Under the pieces are notes generated by a model, which was given only the letters and a program-made list of their open reading frames with translations, made no database searches and was not told the origin of the DNA. A stretch of DNA of 44,158 bases, from the NCBI RefSeq assembly GCF_000003815.2, contig NC_049980.1:1711411-1755568 (forward strand), read 5' to 3'. Each line of letters begins with the position of its first letter. The stretch's first letter is position 1. Below, one piece after another: positions 1 to 11,800 of the stretch. The position numbers and the translations under genes are program-made. Source of the DNA: Branchiostoma floridae (lineage: Eukaryota > Chordata > Leptocardii > Amphioxiformes > Branchiostomatidae).

Positions 1-232
1 CTTAAAAACATCGGATAAAGGTTACCCCTTTGGTAAAGGTGAACTAGCATTGTCACAGCAGAGCGAACAGTTCATTTTTCGTAAATGTCTTCTCATTGCA
101 ATTGTCTGTTCCAATTGATCTGTACCATTTTGAAAACATTTACAGTATTGGTTATTCTTAGTAAGTTTTATTCTCTATATGTACTCGCACATAGTAGCCT
201 TGGCTAATTGCTCCATTGTGATTTTCACACAG

Positions 233-357
233 CCCTCATGAAGAGCCTGTATGCTATCCCAGAAGCCAAGGTCAAGGTCATCCAGATACTGGAGGGTCTG
301 CTCTATTTGCACTGCAGGGGCTTAGTCCACGCTGAGCTGTCATTGGATAATGTAATG
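233..357 (+). CDS. Kinase-like gene, third-from-last coding exon (5' part outside window)
   Basis: The exon follows a pyrimidine-containing acceptor ending CACACAG and stops before a GTGAGA donor. It enters with two bases of a split codon and leaves in phase 0. It reads ALMKSLYAIPEAKVKVIQI, then LEGLLYLHCRGLVHAELSLD and NVM. This matches kinase helix E and the catalytic loop: the usual HRDLxxxN reads HAELSLDN, so the catalytic Asp is Glu and the Arg is Ala, while the Asn is kept. From family knowledge this region holds the catalytic base, so the product is probably a pseudokinase or a very atypical kinase. I cannot assign a family. The N-lobe with the Lys and Gly-loop is outside the window. 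Confidence 0.72.
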
Positions 358-725
358 GTGAGATCACATCAGGCCGTCCTGATCACTGCAAACATTAGTG
401 TATCCCCTATTAAGTAACATCTGGTCCCGAAATTTTGGTTTTAGTTTGGTCTGGTTTGGTTTAATACAGATCTCCATTAGTGACTGATATGTCACTAGTC
501 TTCCTGGAGTTCGGGTGATTTGTAGAGAATCACCAATTCTGGACGGAAGGATTTGCACCGTCGCACACCGCACCATCGCATGTGTGGGTGTTCTTTAACG
601 TGCGTGGGGTGTGGCTCTCCCCAAACAAAAATAATGATAAGCGCGCTGATGTCATCCATAAGATTTACTTGCTGTGGCCTTACTTTGCTCTGTATTAACT
701 CACCAACCGTACGTTATGTTTCAAG

Positions 726-913
726 GTATCCATGGAGGGTGAAGTTAAACTCACCAACATTGGCCTACCTCGCCACGTGACTGCATCAGATGGCACAGAA
801 GATGCAGTTGCGCCCTCTACCGTGTACCTGCACCCGGATGTTGTACAGAAGGGTGTTCGGTACGAGTCCTACTGTGACATGTATGGGCTGGGCATTCTGA
901 TGTGGGAGATATG
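726..913 (+). CDS. Kinase-like gene, penultimate coding exon
   Basis: The exon joins in phase 0 to the exon ending at 357, after a TTTCAAG acceptor, and leaves two bases into a Trp codon before GTAAGT. It reads VSMEGEVKLTNIGLPRHV and later SYCDMYGLGILMWEIW. The first block aligns with the VKLxDFGLxR segment, but DFG is NIG, so the metal-binding Asp is missing. The second block keeps the subdomain IX pattern (D-x-[FY]-x-x-G-x-[IL]-[LM]-W-E) typical of tyrosine and TKL kinases. The APE position seems to be HPD. Loss of both HRD and DFG Asp residues makes phosphotransfer unlikely; a scaffold or allosteric role is an inference. Confidence 0.75.
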
Positions 914-1817
914 GTAAGTTTACCACCAGGCATACATTCGCACGGCCCCAACTCATTTTGAAGACTCTTTTTTTTTAATTTTTTTTTGCAACATGCATAC
1001 ATACAATTTACAACACATGTTGGCGGCACACTCCAGTAATGACTTATATATTCATGCTGCCACCGAGGATGAATACAAATACATGGGTAAATAAATACAA
1101 GACAAGTTATGCAAAGCACTGAAGCAAAATGTACAAATGAACATTCAAAGATCTAAACTGAGGATATGATAATTATTTAAGTCCCTTAAGACTGGTAGGA
1201 TGATGTTTTGTCGTCATTGAAGCGATTGGTATCTATTAAGATAGTGTTTGCACATACATAAATATTTTGGAGTTTTCAGCAGAGGACAGAAGACTCTTAA
1301 AAGTAACAGAAACGACAAAATTGAACGGACTTGAATCATGTAGCAACTCTCACTATTATTTGTTTTGTACCATACATGTTTTCAAATATGTGAATAGACT
1401 TATGAGAACTTTAAATGATGCAATCTGTATCTGTGTTATATGTTTTGTCTGATCCTTACCTCTACCCTCATGACCTCAATGAAAAGTGGATCGCAGGCCG
1501 ATTTGAGCTTCTCATGAATAAAAATATTAAAACAAACAAACAAACCTTTCGGCTATGCCGATAAGTAGACATTTTGAATCACCTAAACAAAACTGTATTA
1601 CTGATATGGTGAGGAAATAACTCCTCTGACCATCCGACTCCCCTAGCGTACTATTGTCACTCTATTTGTCCAATTTCTACTTTATCAGACCACCGATCCG
1701 TGAAGCCTGGTAGAGGCTACCAGTTGCTCGCGTAACTGCTTATTGGCGTATAGGTACATTGCATTCCGGAATCACCAAGAAGCCCTGAAATAGCCACTGG
1801 TCTGTCCCTCCACACAG
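914..1817 (+). other. Intron of kinase-like gene
   Basis: No coding exon is visible. Around 1470-1547 the stretch ends in AATAAAAATATTAAAAC followed by CAAA-type repeats, which resembles the 3' tail of a non-LTR retrotransposon or SINE. I could not identify its body. Confidence 0.4.
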
Positions 1818-2028
1818 GTATGGGAAAAGAGTGTACGACAATGAAGATCCGGCCCATCTCCTGCCCACCCTGGGAACGAGACGTCCCGGTGACGGGGTAG
1901 GAGAACGTCCCAACAGCCATTGGAGGGACATCATGGAGGCGTGCTGGGCTGTCCTCCCCGCGGGCAGAATGGACGCGTCCCAATGTCTGCGTCAAATGAG
2001 GGCGAGCTCGCAATGCCATAGTCCATGA
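1818..2028 (+). CDS. Kinase-like gene, terminal coding exon
   Basis: The acceptor CCACACAG precedes the exon and its first base completes the split Trp codon (TG + G). The frame reads YGKRVYDNEDPAHLLPTLG, then a Gly/Pro/Arg-rich link, then HWRDIMEACWAVLPAGRMDA, ending at TGA 2026-2028. The last block is kinase subdomain XI (CW...P..R), so the domain reaches nearly to the C-terminus. Only about 16 residues follow it. No AATAAA is obvious in the next few hundred bases; the first clear one, at 3103-3108, is inside a repeat. Confidence 0.75.
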
Positions 2029-2885
2029 CGGAGATGTCCTTAAGGAAAAAAAATGAAACTATATACTTTATCCTAAATTCTGTATCTTCTTTGTTACCGC
2101 TAGTATTTAATATTTATGATCTTCTATAATTAATATCTGTTGAGGTAAATGAAGGAGTCATCGTATTAGGCTATTTTACCTCCTCTTGCACGTTAGAAAT
2201 ATTTCATTGTACGTGTGTGAATAGATAAAAACAAAGATGAAAAACGCCCTGGCTGATAGGTGCTGGGATATACATGAATCTTAGACTTCTGGTACAGTAA
2301 ATTTCTATTCCTTCCTCTTCGAAACTTCTTTCCTATCTGGATATATAAATAACCCGTTAACTATAATAAGTATCTAGCACATCTCATATGCATGATGATA
2401 GGTTTATGAGTCTGTATTCCCGTTTGAAAGCCAGGCCTGAAAGTACCCATTAGTCCATCATGTTTTTTACTGATAACTGTGTAACGTTAAACTGTTGAAG
2501 GACCAATTTTCTCGTTAATTTCAGAGGTGCTTGTTTGAGACAAAACCCTCCTTAATACTAGCCCAGGGGCACCCGTATCTTTAAAAACAGTCCTGTCATT
2601 ACAGACAAAATAGAGGACAGAGCAAAGTGGATTTGCTTCCAAGATACCATCAACGACGTATTTCCCGATTGTTAAGCTCACAGAATGTAACAAAATAGCG
2701 TGATCTTAGAAGACCACATTCCGCGTGATGTCTCTACCCCTACAGGTTTATCTGAGTAAACCTATCCTAATCCATGTGCATATCAAGAGACAAACAAGAC
2801 CTTTATGGACAAGACAAAAAGTGTGAGCAGGAATCGGTGCACGACGAGGCATTACATTTCATTAACTATAGAATGAACGTGTTAT
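2029..2885. other. Gene-free stretch downstream of kinase-like gene
   Basis: It probably contains the 3' UTR of the kinase-like gene followed by intergenic DNA. The short open frames have no recognisable composition or motif. I see no RNA gene or strong repeat. Confidence 0.4.
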
Positions 2886-3211
2886 ATATAGTAGAGTATA
2901 GATTCATTCCTCAAGCTACCGACATTTTGCACACTGCAGTCGTCCCTCAGTCGTATTAGGGCGGTATGCACTGGATAGATACCAGGGCATTATGCACTGG
3001 AAAGGTATATAAGTGCGAGCTTCACGAACTTGTGTCATTATTCATTAAGCCTCTAGCCACTGAAGAAGTTGTACGCGACGAAACCGGTTTGGACGACAGG
3101 CTGAATAAAGGTTCAGAAACTTGAACTATGCGACTCCTGATGTCTTACTGAGGGATGACTGTGGTGGGATAGATGTCGGTTAGCTGAGGGATGAGTCCAC
3201 TCTACTGTATA
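2886..3211. mobile_element. Inverted-repeat element with ~65-bp arms
   Basis: The left arm (about 2886-2951) and right arm (about 3147-3211) are imperfect reverse complements. Shared blocks include GTAGAGT, CATCCCTCAG/CATTCCTCAAG, CTACCGACAT/CTAACCGACAT and GTCRTCCCTCAGT. The loop contains a GAAGAAG...GACGAAACC block and AATAAAGGTTCA at 3103-3114, which looks like the 3' end of a retroelement. No transposase frame is present, so it is non-autonomous. I could not define target duplications. Confidence 0.55.
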
Positions 3212-3349
3212 CAGAATGAATATCTTGTTACTGGAATGCCCCAGCTAATTTTAAGTACAATCCTTTTCCGTATATAAACCATTGAGATTCCTTCTTGATT
3301 ATAAAAGACAAATGCAGGACAAAAACAGCATTCAAGTCGTCTGTGGTGG

Positions 3350-3355
3350 TTTATT
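3350..3355 (-). terminator. Poly(A) signal for the Ser-rich protein gene
   Basis: AATAAA on the minus strand, about 145 bp beyond the stop codon at 3498. Its distance and orientation support the frame at 3498-5105 being a transcribed gene. Confidence 0.5.
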
Positions 3356-3497
3356 TCTAATCAACATATCTATGATACCATCTCTCTTCTGACAAGGCAT
3401 ACATATCGCAAAACCTTCAACAATGATGACCCATTCATGAATACATCTATCTATTCAGCTACAAATACACAAGACTTTGTAATTGATGACATTGTGA

Positions 3498-5105
3498 TCA
3501 TATAGTCGTTTCTATCATGAATTTCCGTGTATGAGGATGTGCACATCGTAGAGTCGCTACCTTTTCAGACGGTCTACCTAGCGTTTTTACACGTGCAAAC
3601 CCTACACTGCTCCCTCCATGACAGTTCTTATTCTCAGACTCACACCTAACATGTGCTCTGTTGTTCTGTGTCTGGAGCAATGTTGTTGGTTCAACCGGCC
3701 CGACCTCTATCAGTCTATCTTTTCCATAGGATTCCAGAAACATTGTCCTTTCGTACGCTATGAGAGGGCGATAGTTTCTGTTCAATTTTTTCCATCCTTT
3801 GTACGTTGTCCTTGTGAGGAATTTGTTCTCATTTTGTTTGCACAGATGAAAGTCACGATTTTTCAATACTTCTTGTGATAAAACGTCATCGGTCTCACCT
3901 ATTTTATTGCTGTTGACGTCACTTTGAACCAGGGCGCGCCTCGTTCTGTATTTATCCGATATGTTTTTCCTCCTTATAGTGCAAAATTTTAGAAGAAACC
4001 GCCCGGCCTTTGACGTCGTCTGCGATTTTTTCCTCTCCTTCTTTTCCCAAAGGTTGGCGTTCTGTTCGATCCACGAGGCGATCCGCTCGCCAGGCGGCGT
4101 CCTCACGTCCGGCAGACAAGCGGGCGATGCGCGCACCTTGGCCGGCGGCCACGTCATTGTGCAAGTGTCACTCTCGGACTCATCATAGGAGCACGTGTCA
4201 CAACTACACGTGTAACAGTAACTCGTAGAGTCACTCAGAGTGTAACTTTCTGTCGTACCAAACTCACTGGAGGTCGCAAGGCTACTACAAAAATCAGTAC
4301 TACCCCTGTTACAAGTTCTCGTTCGAATCAGTCTCGGATCTCCGATAGTTCTAAACTTGCGAGATTTTTCTTCCCAGGGCGTCGTAGGGGAAGTCGTTGC
4401 CTCCTTTAGTCTCCGACGACAATTTTCGCACGGCTGAAGGATTTCTGTGATGAAAGAAGTGTCCGAAAGCTCCTCCAGGCTGTCTGACAACTCGTCTTCG
4501 TCCGACGTTTGAGACGCGAGCTCCCATGACGTTCCGTCTCCGCTTGACTGGCTCGGTGAGGAATGGGACATTTCCGACTGCACGCCGCTTTCTACACTGC
4601 CCTGCCAAACACACGGTAGTTCCCAACCTGGTATGACTAAGTCCGTGTGGCTTCGCGACAAACTCTGCAGTCTGTCTGAATCTTCATCGATGTCTGAAGA
4701 CATGGCCTGCTCGTCATCTGCTGTTGTGTTAGTGTTCCTAGAGTTAGAACTGGAACTATCCTCCTCAGTGTCTGATTGTTTCTCAGAATTTTTAGTGCCT
4801 ATCTTAGTGGCGCGACTAGAGACACAATATTTGCCCTTCCCTCGTTGTCTTGTGATATAAGAGTCACAAGAAGACGACTCGCTCGTGAGATTCTCACTTG
4901 ACGACTGCGACATGAACAGAACATCGGTGTCGATGTCCACCGACTCCAGAACGGAGTACGACCTAGTCCCAGATGACGCGTCGATGGACGAACTCTCCTC
5001 GGTCCCACTGTCCGTATTTTCCGGTTTGTTTGTGTCGTTTTCCGACGTCCATGACATGACGTTCTTTCGAGAGTTCCACCAACAACGCAAGTATTTCAGC
5101 GCCAT
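3498..5105 (-). CDS. Ser/Asp/Glu-rich protein of unknown function, intronless
   Basis: I do not recognise this protein. The open frame runs from 5249, but its first ATG is at 5105 (MALKYLRCWW), in a good Kozak context (A at -3, G at +4), giving 535 residues. The N-terminal half is dominated by Ser, Thr, Asp and Glu runs such as SSSIDASSGT and DSDRLQSLSRS and should be largely disordered. Around residues 295-317 there is a Cys cluster, SYCYTCSCDTCSYDESES, that could bind metal or form disulphides. The following part is basic (WEKKERKKSQTTSKAGRFL; CTIRRKNISDKYRTRRALV). I see no signal peptide or transmembrane helix. The long frame, strong start and downstream poly(A) signal argue that it is real. 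An unseen upstream exon could extend it, because the frame is open for 48 codons before the ATG. Confidence 0.6.
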   Translation of the reverse strand: MALKYLRCWWNSRKNVMSWTSENDTNKPENTDSGTEESSSIDASSGTRSYSVLESVDIDTDVLFMSQSSSENLTSESSSCDSYITRQRGKGKYCVSSRATKIGTKNSEKQSDTEEDSSSSNSRNTNTTADDEQAMSSDIDEDSDRLQSLSRSHTDLVIPGWELPCVWQGSVESGVQSEMSHSSPSQSSGDGTSWELASQTSDEDELSDSLEELSDTSFITEILQPCENCRRRLKEATTSPTTPWEEKSRKFRTIGDPRLIRTRTCNRGSTDFCSSLATSSEFGTTESYTLSDSTSYCYTCSCDTCSYDESESDTCTMTWPPAKVRASPACLPDVRTPPGERIASWIEQNANLWEKKERKKSQTTSKAGRFLLKFCTIRRKNISDKYRTRRALVQSDVNSNKIGETDDVLSQEVLKNRDFHLCKQNENKFLTRTTYKGWKKLNRNYRPLIAYERTMFLESYGKDRLIEVGPVEPTTLLQTQNNRAHVRCESENKNCHGGSSVGFARVKTLGRPSEKVATLRCAHPHTRKFMIETTI

Positions 5106-5249
5106 AGTTGTGGCAAGGACGTTAGATAGTGTCGTCAGCACGTGGGAACAACGGAGTCTCAAAGTACGGCAATTTCCGTACGACTGCTTACAGACAGAAG
5201 AGGAAAGTGAGTTTTCCGTGTTCTCCTGATTCCCACTTTTGTAGACCAC

Positions 5250-8200
5250 TTTGCAGGACGACTGCCACTTCCGCCCGACTTCAAAGAAATTTTTTGTATA
5301 TGCAACCTTTTGAAGTTTTAACTACTTACGACCCCCCCCCCCCCAAAAAAAGTCCGACAGAATACTGGTAGAGGTGCTATGTTGATAAGCAGTATCTCAA
5401 CCCGAACACTGCAGGAATAGTGACCCTGTCCACGTGTAACACTGTCTGCAGAACAGATAAACGTAGCTGTGGAAATGCCTCTAACCTTGCAATCTTACAG
5501 AACCGCTGTATTTCGTTGACATGTAGTGTCTGTTACTCGTCTTCCTGGAGTCCACTTGAATTTTTTAGCCCGGGCAAGCCAAAACAACGGCAAAAACAAG
5601 CTTACTTCAAAAGCCGGCGTTCCACCTTTACTGTTTTCACCTGGTACAAACATGCACTTTCTCCTCCAAGCGTCAAGGAGTTCAGTCACTTAAGGCTTTC
5701 TTCCGGAGTATCAACAACTTTTCCGTGGTCAATACGCATTGTTCGTTCCTGTGTGATATGGCTTTGTAAGGATCCGGTTATATTTCCTGAGTACACCGCC
5801 GGTTGTCACATAGAATGTCGCCCAGTTTACCTTTGACTTGTACGTTCCACGTCGAGACAACCTTTAGTACAAACGAGTGACAAAGACTCCCGTTACCACG
5901 TAACTCTTGAACAGTATAAAATACGGCAATAAATCCCCAAACAATTGCGCAGCGTCGTCTTGAAAAGGCGAGGATGGCGAAAGTTGCAAAGGTTCTCAGC
6001 CTTCTTGAAGTTAAAAGGATGCAAGAAGCGTGGTGGATCTTGTGTAGAATGGTTCGCTTCCCGACAGACAGAACTCTAGCATGTCTCTGCGCGCGCAATG
6101 TACTCGCGAATGGTTCACCTGAGCCAGACTTACGGAGGTATGTTAAAATGTTGTCTCTCGTCTCTCCAGGCTTGGTTTCCATGGAAACGGGAATCCTCAG
6201 GTGAGCCAGGTTTGCAGCCGTATCTATGCAGACGATACCCGCGCTCTATGGCGGAGGCAACGCATTAATAAGTCATTTTGTAACCCTATTGTCTGAGGTA
6301 GGGGAGGAGTAATTTGCTATTCCTTCCGCTTCACAGGGTTTCCTCAAACGATTTTATCTTAAAACCATTACCTTCGTGTCAGTCAGTTCTCGTTTCTAGA
6401 GATATGGGTATCCGATTATTTCTGACGTCTCTTTTAGACATTTCAATCTAAAGTAACATTCAAATAAGGAATTTTCTGAAATTCCTATGTATATATTCTT
6501 CTTTTGTCGTTTTCTTCTTGTCAATTTATTTCACTCTTGGAGAACTTTGAAATCCTAATGATTTGATTTTTGAAACGACGTGTAGAATTGTGAATTTTGA
6601 TGACAAGCAGGTGATATGGCGGTAAGGAGTATGAAGTGCCCTGTCGTTCGTGCAATTCGCCTTAACAATCCGTGCCTGGAACAACTCTATGACAGTGACG
6701 GTGTTAACGTCTTCACGAAGTCATCCGATGAAAGCAGAGCCCTTTGTACAAGCTTGTTTTTCTCGCCGACTCTCTTTCTTTCACTCTAACCACATTGTGA
6801 CATTCTGAAGGCCAGCGACAACGCAGGGGACTTTTTAATTCCCCATTGGACACATCCTGTTCGTATTTACACAACTCCAGGAGTTTGGGACGTTATTGAG
6901 GTGGTGTACACAGCTCTTATGTTCTGAGATCCCGGGAGAGCGGGTGATTGTACGCCACACAATGTAACGACAGAAGAGGAGCTCCAAATCCCAAGATAAT
7001 TAGAAATGGTTGACTCCCTGATGTTACATAGCGTAAGTAACGCACTTAGTGTTCCCCCTCTGGGAGGAGCTCCAGAGGATTATCTTATTGTTACACCTGT
7101 GCTGTTTGCATTGGCACACCTCAAAGCGCAGGGTAAATTTACAGAGTGTGCACAGGGCCTCGGATTGCTGCGCCGTAAATGTTTACAAAGAAATCTTTTC
7201 GTTCGGTGGCGTGCTGTTATGTACTCCACGTTCAGGATTGTTTTACAACCACTCGAGTCGAATTAGCCTGATTTATTCTCGCTTATAGCAGCCCGCCCAA
7301 CATCAGCCGGCCTCCTAGAGCCCCGGACAGCAGAGGAGTTTGTGTCACACAGACTAGAGTCGAATATCCTTTCAGAAGTTAAGCGCTGTCATTGGAAGAA
7401 CTTTGTTCTTTGATGATATTCAATGTTTTCTTTCACTCTCTTTTAGTAAAAGGCTTTGTGAATCTCTAGAAACGTCCCGTACGTAGTTTCTCGCTCGGAA
7501 AGTCGTCCCGGAGTCTAAATCATTGCAGAAGACACTACTAGTATCCTTGCGGAAGACTCAGAGCTTGATGGTACATTCAGGGTCCAACGTCACCTGAGAA
7601 TTTAACATACAATAAAAACATGTCAGTGGGTGAGAAATAGTAGTACTGTATAACTTGTATCCACGAATGCTTATAAACTGTAGAGCCAATAGTGTAAACG
7701 ACATGCTAGATCCAATATGCTGACTTATTCATATTCATGGATATCCATACATGTCTGTTTAGTTGTACTGTAAGTAGTTGTTATACATGTAGACCTTACG
7801 AAATTCGCTGTACTTTTGTCGTGTCAATAAAGATATCTTTCATCTTTGAACATAGACGTTAGTCGTAACTATCGATGCTCAAGATTTTGAAAGGTGAAAC
7901 ATTCTAGCAACATCACGGATTGGCTTCATAGCTTCTCATATCATGATTATTAACAGAATTATTTAATGACCATAATACGTCCAAACTGAGAGACTTTGCG
8001 TTTTTGTAGACTCCGTTGCAGTCTTCGAACGGGGTTGGTTTTAATGGGGGGGGGGGCTTGGTTCGCGCTTTTCAACGTTGGCTGGGTTCTCTTGTGCCGG
8101 GAAGGGGAGTTTGGCGCGGAAGGGAGTATGCTGTGAAAGGGAGTTTGCCGTGATAGCGTCCCGCCCCCATGTTCCCAACTTCTTCGTCCTCGATTTCCGT

Positions 8201-8460
8201 AGCTATTCGTGACAGCTCGCACGACAAACCTATATCTGTACCCGTTCGATTTCTGACTGACAGGTGGCTTAGGCTTAGTGCTCATCAGAAATTTGGGGCA
8301 TATGATATTTTGACAACAAAAGTGGACAGTCATGAAAATCTGCCAAGATATAGCTAGACAATAACTGTATTCTATGAAAAACTCGTTCCGTCATAAAAGC
8401 GGGTCTCTCGTTGAACAGCGCCTCTAAACGCCTGTTTGCGAAACACGTTCCCAAACTAGC
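5250..8460. other. Gene-free stretch
   Basis: It contains the presumed promoter side of the minus-strand gene. There is a homopolymer C run near 5333-5344 and a G run near 8045-8056. Open frames of 60-138 codons occur on both strands, but none has a motif, codon pattern or splice context I can defend. A TCAATAAAGATATC signal near 7824 could end an unknown plus-strand transcript. Confidence 0.4.
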
Positions 8461-8461
8461 A

Positions 8462-8842
8462 CGAACAGGCGCCAATCAGCGTCAACTTGTCTCTTGAAAT
8501 TGCAATTTTTAAACTTTCAAAAATATGCCATTTGCAACATGACGCCAATAGGCGCCAAATAGACGCAAATAGGCTCAAATAGGCGTCAAGAGACACTATT
8601 AGGCACCAGTATAAGGCCTAGGTCCATTTCTTAAACAGGCCCGGCCGGGATGTTTGCGGAAACGAAAAATAAAAGTGTTTACCAAGGAATATACACAAAT
8701 CATGCTCCTGACTAATGTTTTACGTTATGTGTGTTTTGTTGCCTTTCTTATTATATTTTCCGAAAACTACCCGGCCGGGCCCCGGGTTGGGAATTGGGAC
8801 CTAGGTCTAAGCACCAGTTGGCGTCAAAAGGCGCGATTTATT
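8462..8842. repeat. Word-repeat element (GGCGCCAA/GGCGTCAA words)
   Basis: The stretch repeats GGCGCCAAT, GGCGCCAAA, GGCTCAAAT, GGCGTCAAG and GGCGTCAAA, most often preceded by ATA. It also has two opposed GGCCTAGGTCC/GGGACCTAGGTC palindromes near 8625 and 8800. This resembles the copy-specific word elements in the lmbrd1 introns. The boundaries are approximate. Confidence 0.35.
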
Positions 8843-8859
8843 CTGTAAAAAGTAATATT

Positions 8860-11800
8860 TCAGTTTCAATATTTGCTTGTTTGATTTTTTACGGCTGATT
8901 CTCGAGAGCCAGACAAAATAATTTACAACAGAGATAAGATTACATCATTTAAGTCCTAATAAATCTATAAACATATATCAATGTTATACCTAAACATGGC
9001 ACAAAACACCTTTTTATCACTGCAAATCTCTTTTCGATGCATTCTAATTATTTTGCATTGTTTGTTTTATAATCCAAAGGCAACGCTGTTTTCAAATATG
9101 GTCTTTAGACGTAATTGCGTCGTATATCGCTGAAAATTTGTCAAAAGTTCCTAAAGTTGTTGCATTTTTTGTTGCAACCAGACGTGGTCCAGTAAGATAT
9201 TCGTTGATATGATATGATCATTATATCATTATTATCATTACTTTTACAGTCCTATTCTCGTGACTCAAAGTGACGTCACAAAGATAGTGCCACATCAGCG
9301 ATCTTATTTCACCAGGTATTAGTTTGCCACCGTTTGTTTTGACAGAAGTCTCTCCATTTACAAGACAGGTTTTGGGAAGTGCGTAATGTTTACTGATGTA
9401 AGCCCCCGGTGTTCATCAAACCTTTTTGACGACGCCTTCTGAAAGGACCCCTAGCCTTTTTGACAACAAGGTATTTGTACATGGTTGTTCCAACAAGACC
9501 CCATACGGTCCCCTTGTCCAAGCAGAGTTGTCCAAACAGCTCCCTAAGTACCCACTTGTTTGTTATACCACCAGAAGACGTGTTTGAGGGCGGCATACTT
9601 GGAGGGATAAGTGACGTTTTTGGTCGTAAAAAGATTTCAACGCTGCATGTTTTATTCGGGGCAGGCCTTTGAGCTCGGGGTATAAAAATGAACACTTGAC
9701 ATTCTACATAGCATCGTCTTGTGGGAATATTTCGTGTTTCTTAAACTGGGAAGACCAGTTGCAAGGAGCCACCGCGACGCACAGGGTGACTGGCCGGAAT
9801 AACTCGGCCTAGCTCGTCCGGCAGCTAATATAATTTGTTCGGCAGCCCATGTTTAAATTCTGTATACCTGACTAACAACATCATCGGAGCACTAATATAG
9901 GTCGGCGGGCATAACTGCCTTGGATGCCGAACACATTGCTGGCCACGCTACGGCCTACGCGGAGACTAGTACTGTCCCCCGGGTTAGCTTAATTTCTCCG
10001 TGTTTACAGACAGAAAGAAACCTTCTAACATCACATAACCCATATATCATAGAAAATGTTGAATTCCCCGTCTTCCACTGTCCCAGAAAAAGCTGCCGAA
10101 CCCAGTATCAACTTATATATAGATATTAAAGTTGTGTTGGAATTTAGAGTTAGCATTTGACTATAGTAGACACACGATGTATTGATCTACATGTATACTA
10201 TTTGTCCATGGCATCTGCTTTCATGTTACATACAATAAGCCATCAGGCTAGAATTTGCAATATACTATCATCAATGGTAACGTTCCCACCTTCCTTTTGA
10301 ACGTATGTTGTGGAATGAATCTAAATAACTTCTTCGAAACTTGAATACAACGTTAACCCGTTCACATTTCATGGGAATCATGCCACGGTCCAATATCTGT
10401 TTCACAGCAGTCACGGTACTGACCGTTATTTGTCCTGAAGTCTTACCCGCATAGCAAAACGTACCCTTCACAAGAACATAATCACACAAACTCACCCTCT
10501 TTCAACATCGTCCTATTCATGTTTGGGTACATAAATTTAGTTTCGTAGCGATATCAAAGACTTTTAAAAACCTTTGACTAAAATGCATGTCACACGTATC
10601 AGTTTTCTCCAAGCATTGAACCACAATTGATATCTAAGTACAATACTGACACACAGGCCATTCCCTCTACACAACAGGTGGACAATGAAGGCTGGGCAAG
10701 ATATAGCCCTGAGAAAAACACATTCTTTCGTCTACAATGTAAAATGTCCCTTTTGTAGATTATTTGTCACGCCAAAATCATGGTTAGTTTTATCTATATC
10801 CCCATACGTTTATTGTCGCGAATGTGCATTTCAGCGGTTTATGCATTTTTTTGGACAGAACTCCTGGCAAGCATTTCACAGACGTAAGGAAGACATTGAG
10901 ACATTTTTAAATGCTTCTCCGACAACAATTTGCATGGTCGATATCATTTTTCCATATATGAAAAGAAAAGTCTATTTGAGAAAAGATCCGGAGTTATAGC
11001 TTAAAGCCTATTCATCATGTTAAAACAACAACTCAAAAAATACAAAGGCATAAGTAATTTATCAACTGTCACAATTGCCATGGCGCTAGTCTCATAGAGG
11101 TATGGTAAGCTTTATGATGAATTCTTCATAAACCAGAAAACAAGGCCAACATGAGAGAAAGATAGATATATAGTCTCTCTTGAGATCTTAAGAAACAACG
11201 GAACAAACAGTAAACAGTACACCTACCTGTACCGCCGTTTAGAAAAGTCTCTTTCAGTAGTGTGACGTTGAGGTTGTAACTTTCAGACTAACAGGTACAA
11301 ATCCACACAAAACACAGAAATCATGAGTATGTTACCTCGCTTAGCAACCCTAGAGTACTAGTGGAGTAGTACTGTGGGTCCTCCCGTGAGAGCAGCCTTC
11401 CCGCTACCGTGGACACGGCAAACCTGGTCAAAGCAAACAAGTCGGGCGGTTTTGTTCCGCATACACTCTGATGGACAGCACAAACAACAAGTCGTAAGTT
11501 TACCTTATCTCAAAGCTATCGCACATGCGGGAGGCCTAAGTCTTCTCAACATGGAATTTTAAAGACGTCGTCTGACCAAAGCGTAGGAAAAAAACGCGAT
11601 TTTATATATCATGTTTTAGCAAAACCATGCGAAGCACCGACGTGGTGATATATTACTTTTGTGCAATATGACGACGTGTATACGTCGAATAAAATACAAC
11701 GTTAAGAAGTTAAGTCAAATAGCTGAGTCTGAGAGGTATTGTAGACTTTCTCGAAGTTGGAGTGTTGACACAGTACTTTCGCGTGTCTTACCGTTCACAA

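Noticed and set aside
3040-3115. Possible hammerhead ribozyme core (CTGAAGA ... GAAAC) in the inverted-repeat element
   Set aside because: CUGAAGA, a plausible stem II (GUUG/CGAC) and GAAA are present, but no NUH cleavage triplet closes a workable stem III, so the fold fails.
5778-6204. Overlapping frames of 134 (minus) and 76 (plus) codons
   Set aside because: No motif, no clear transcription signals; both strands are equally open, typical of GC-richer chance frames.
10685-10999. 104-codon frame with CPFC and CREC pairs
   Set aside because: Could be a zinc-binding motif, but no splice sites, homology or other supporting signal; chance is likely.
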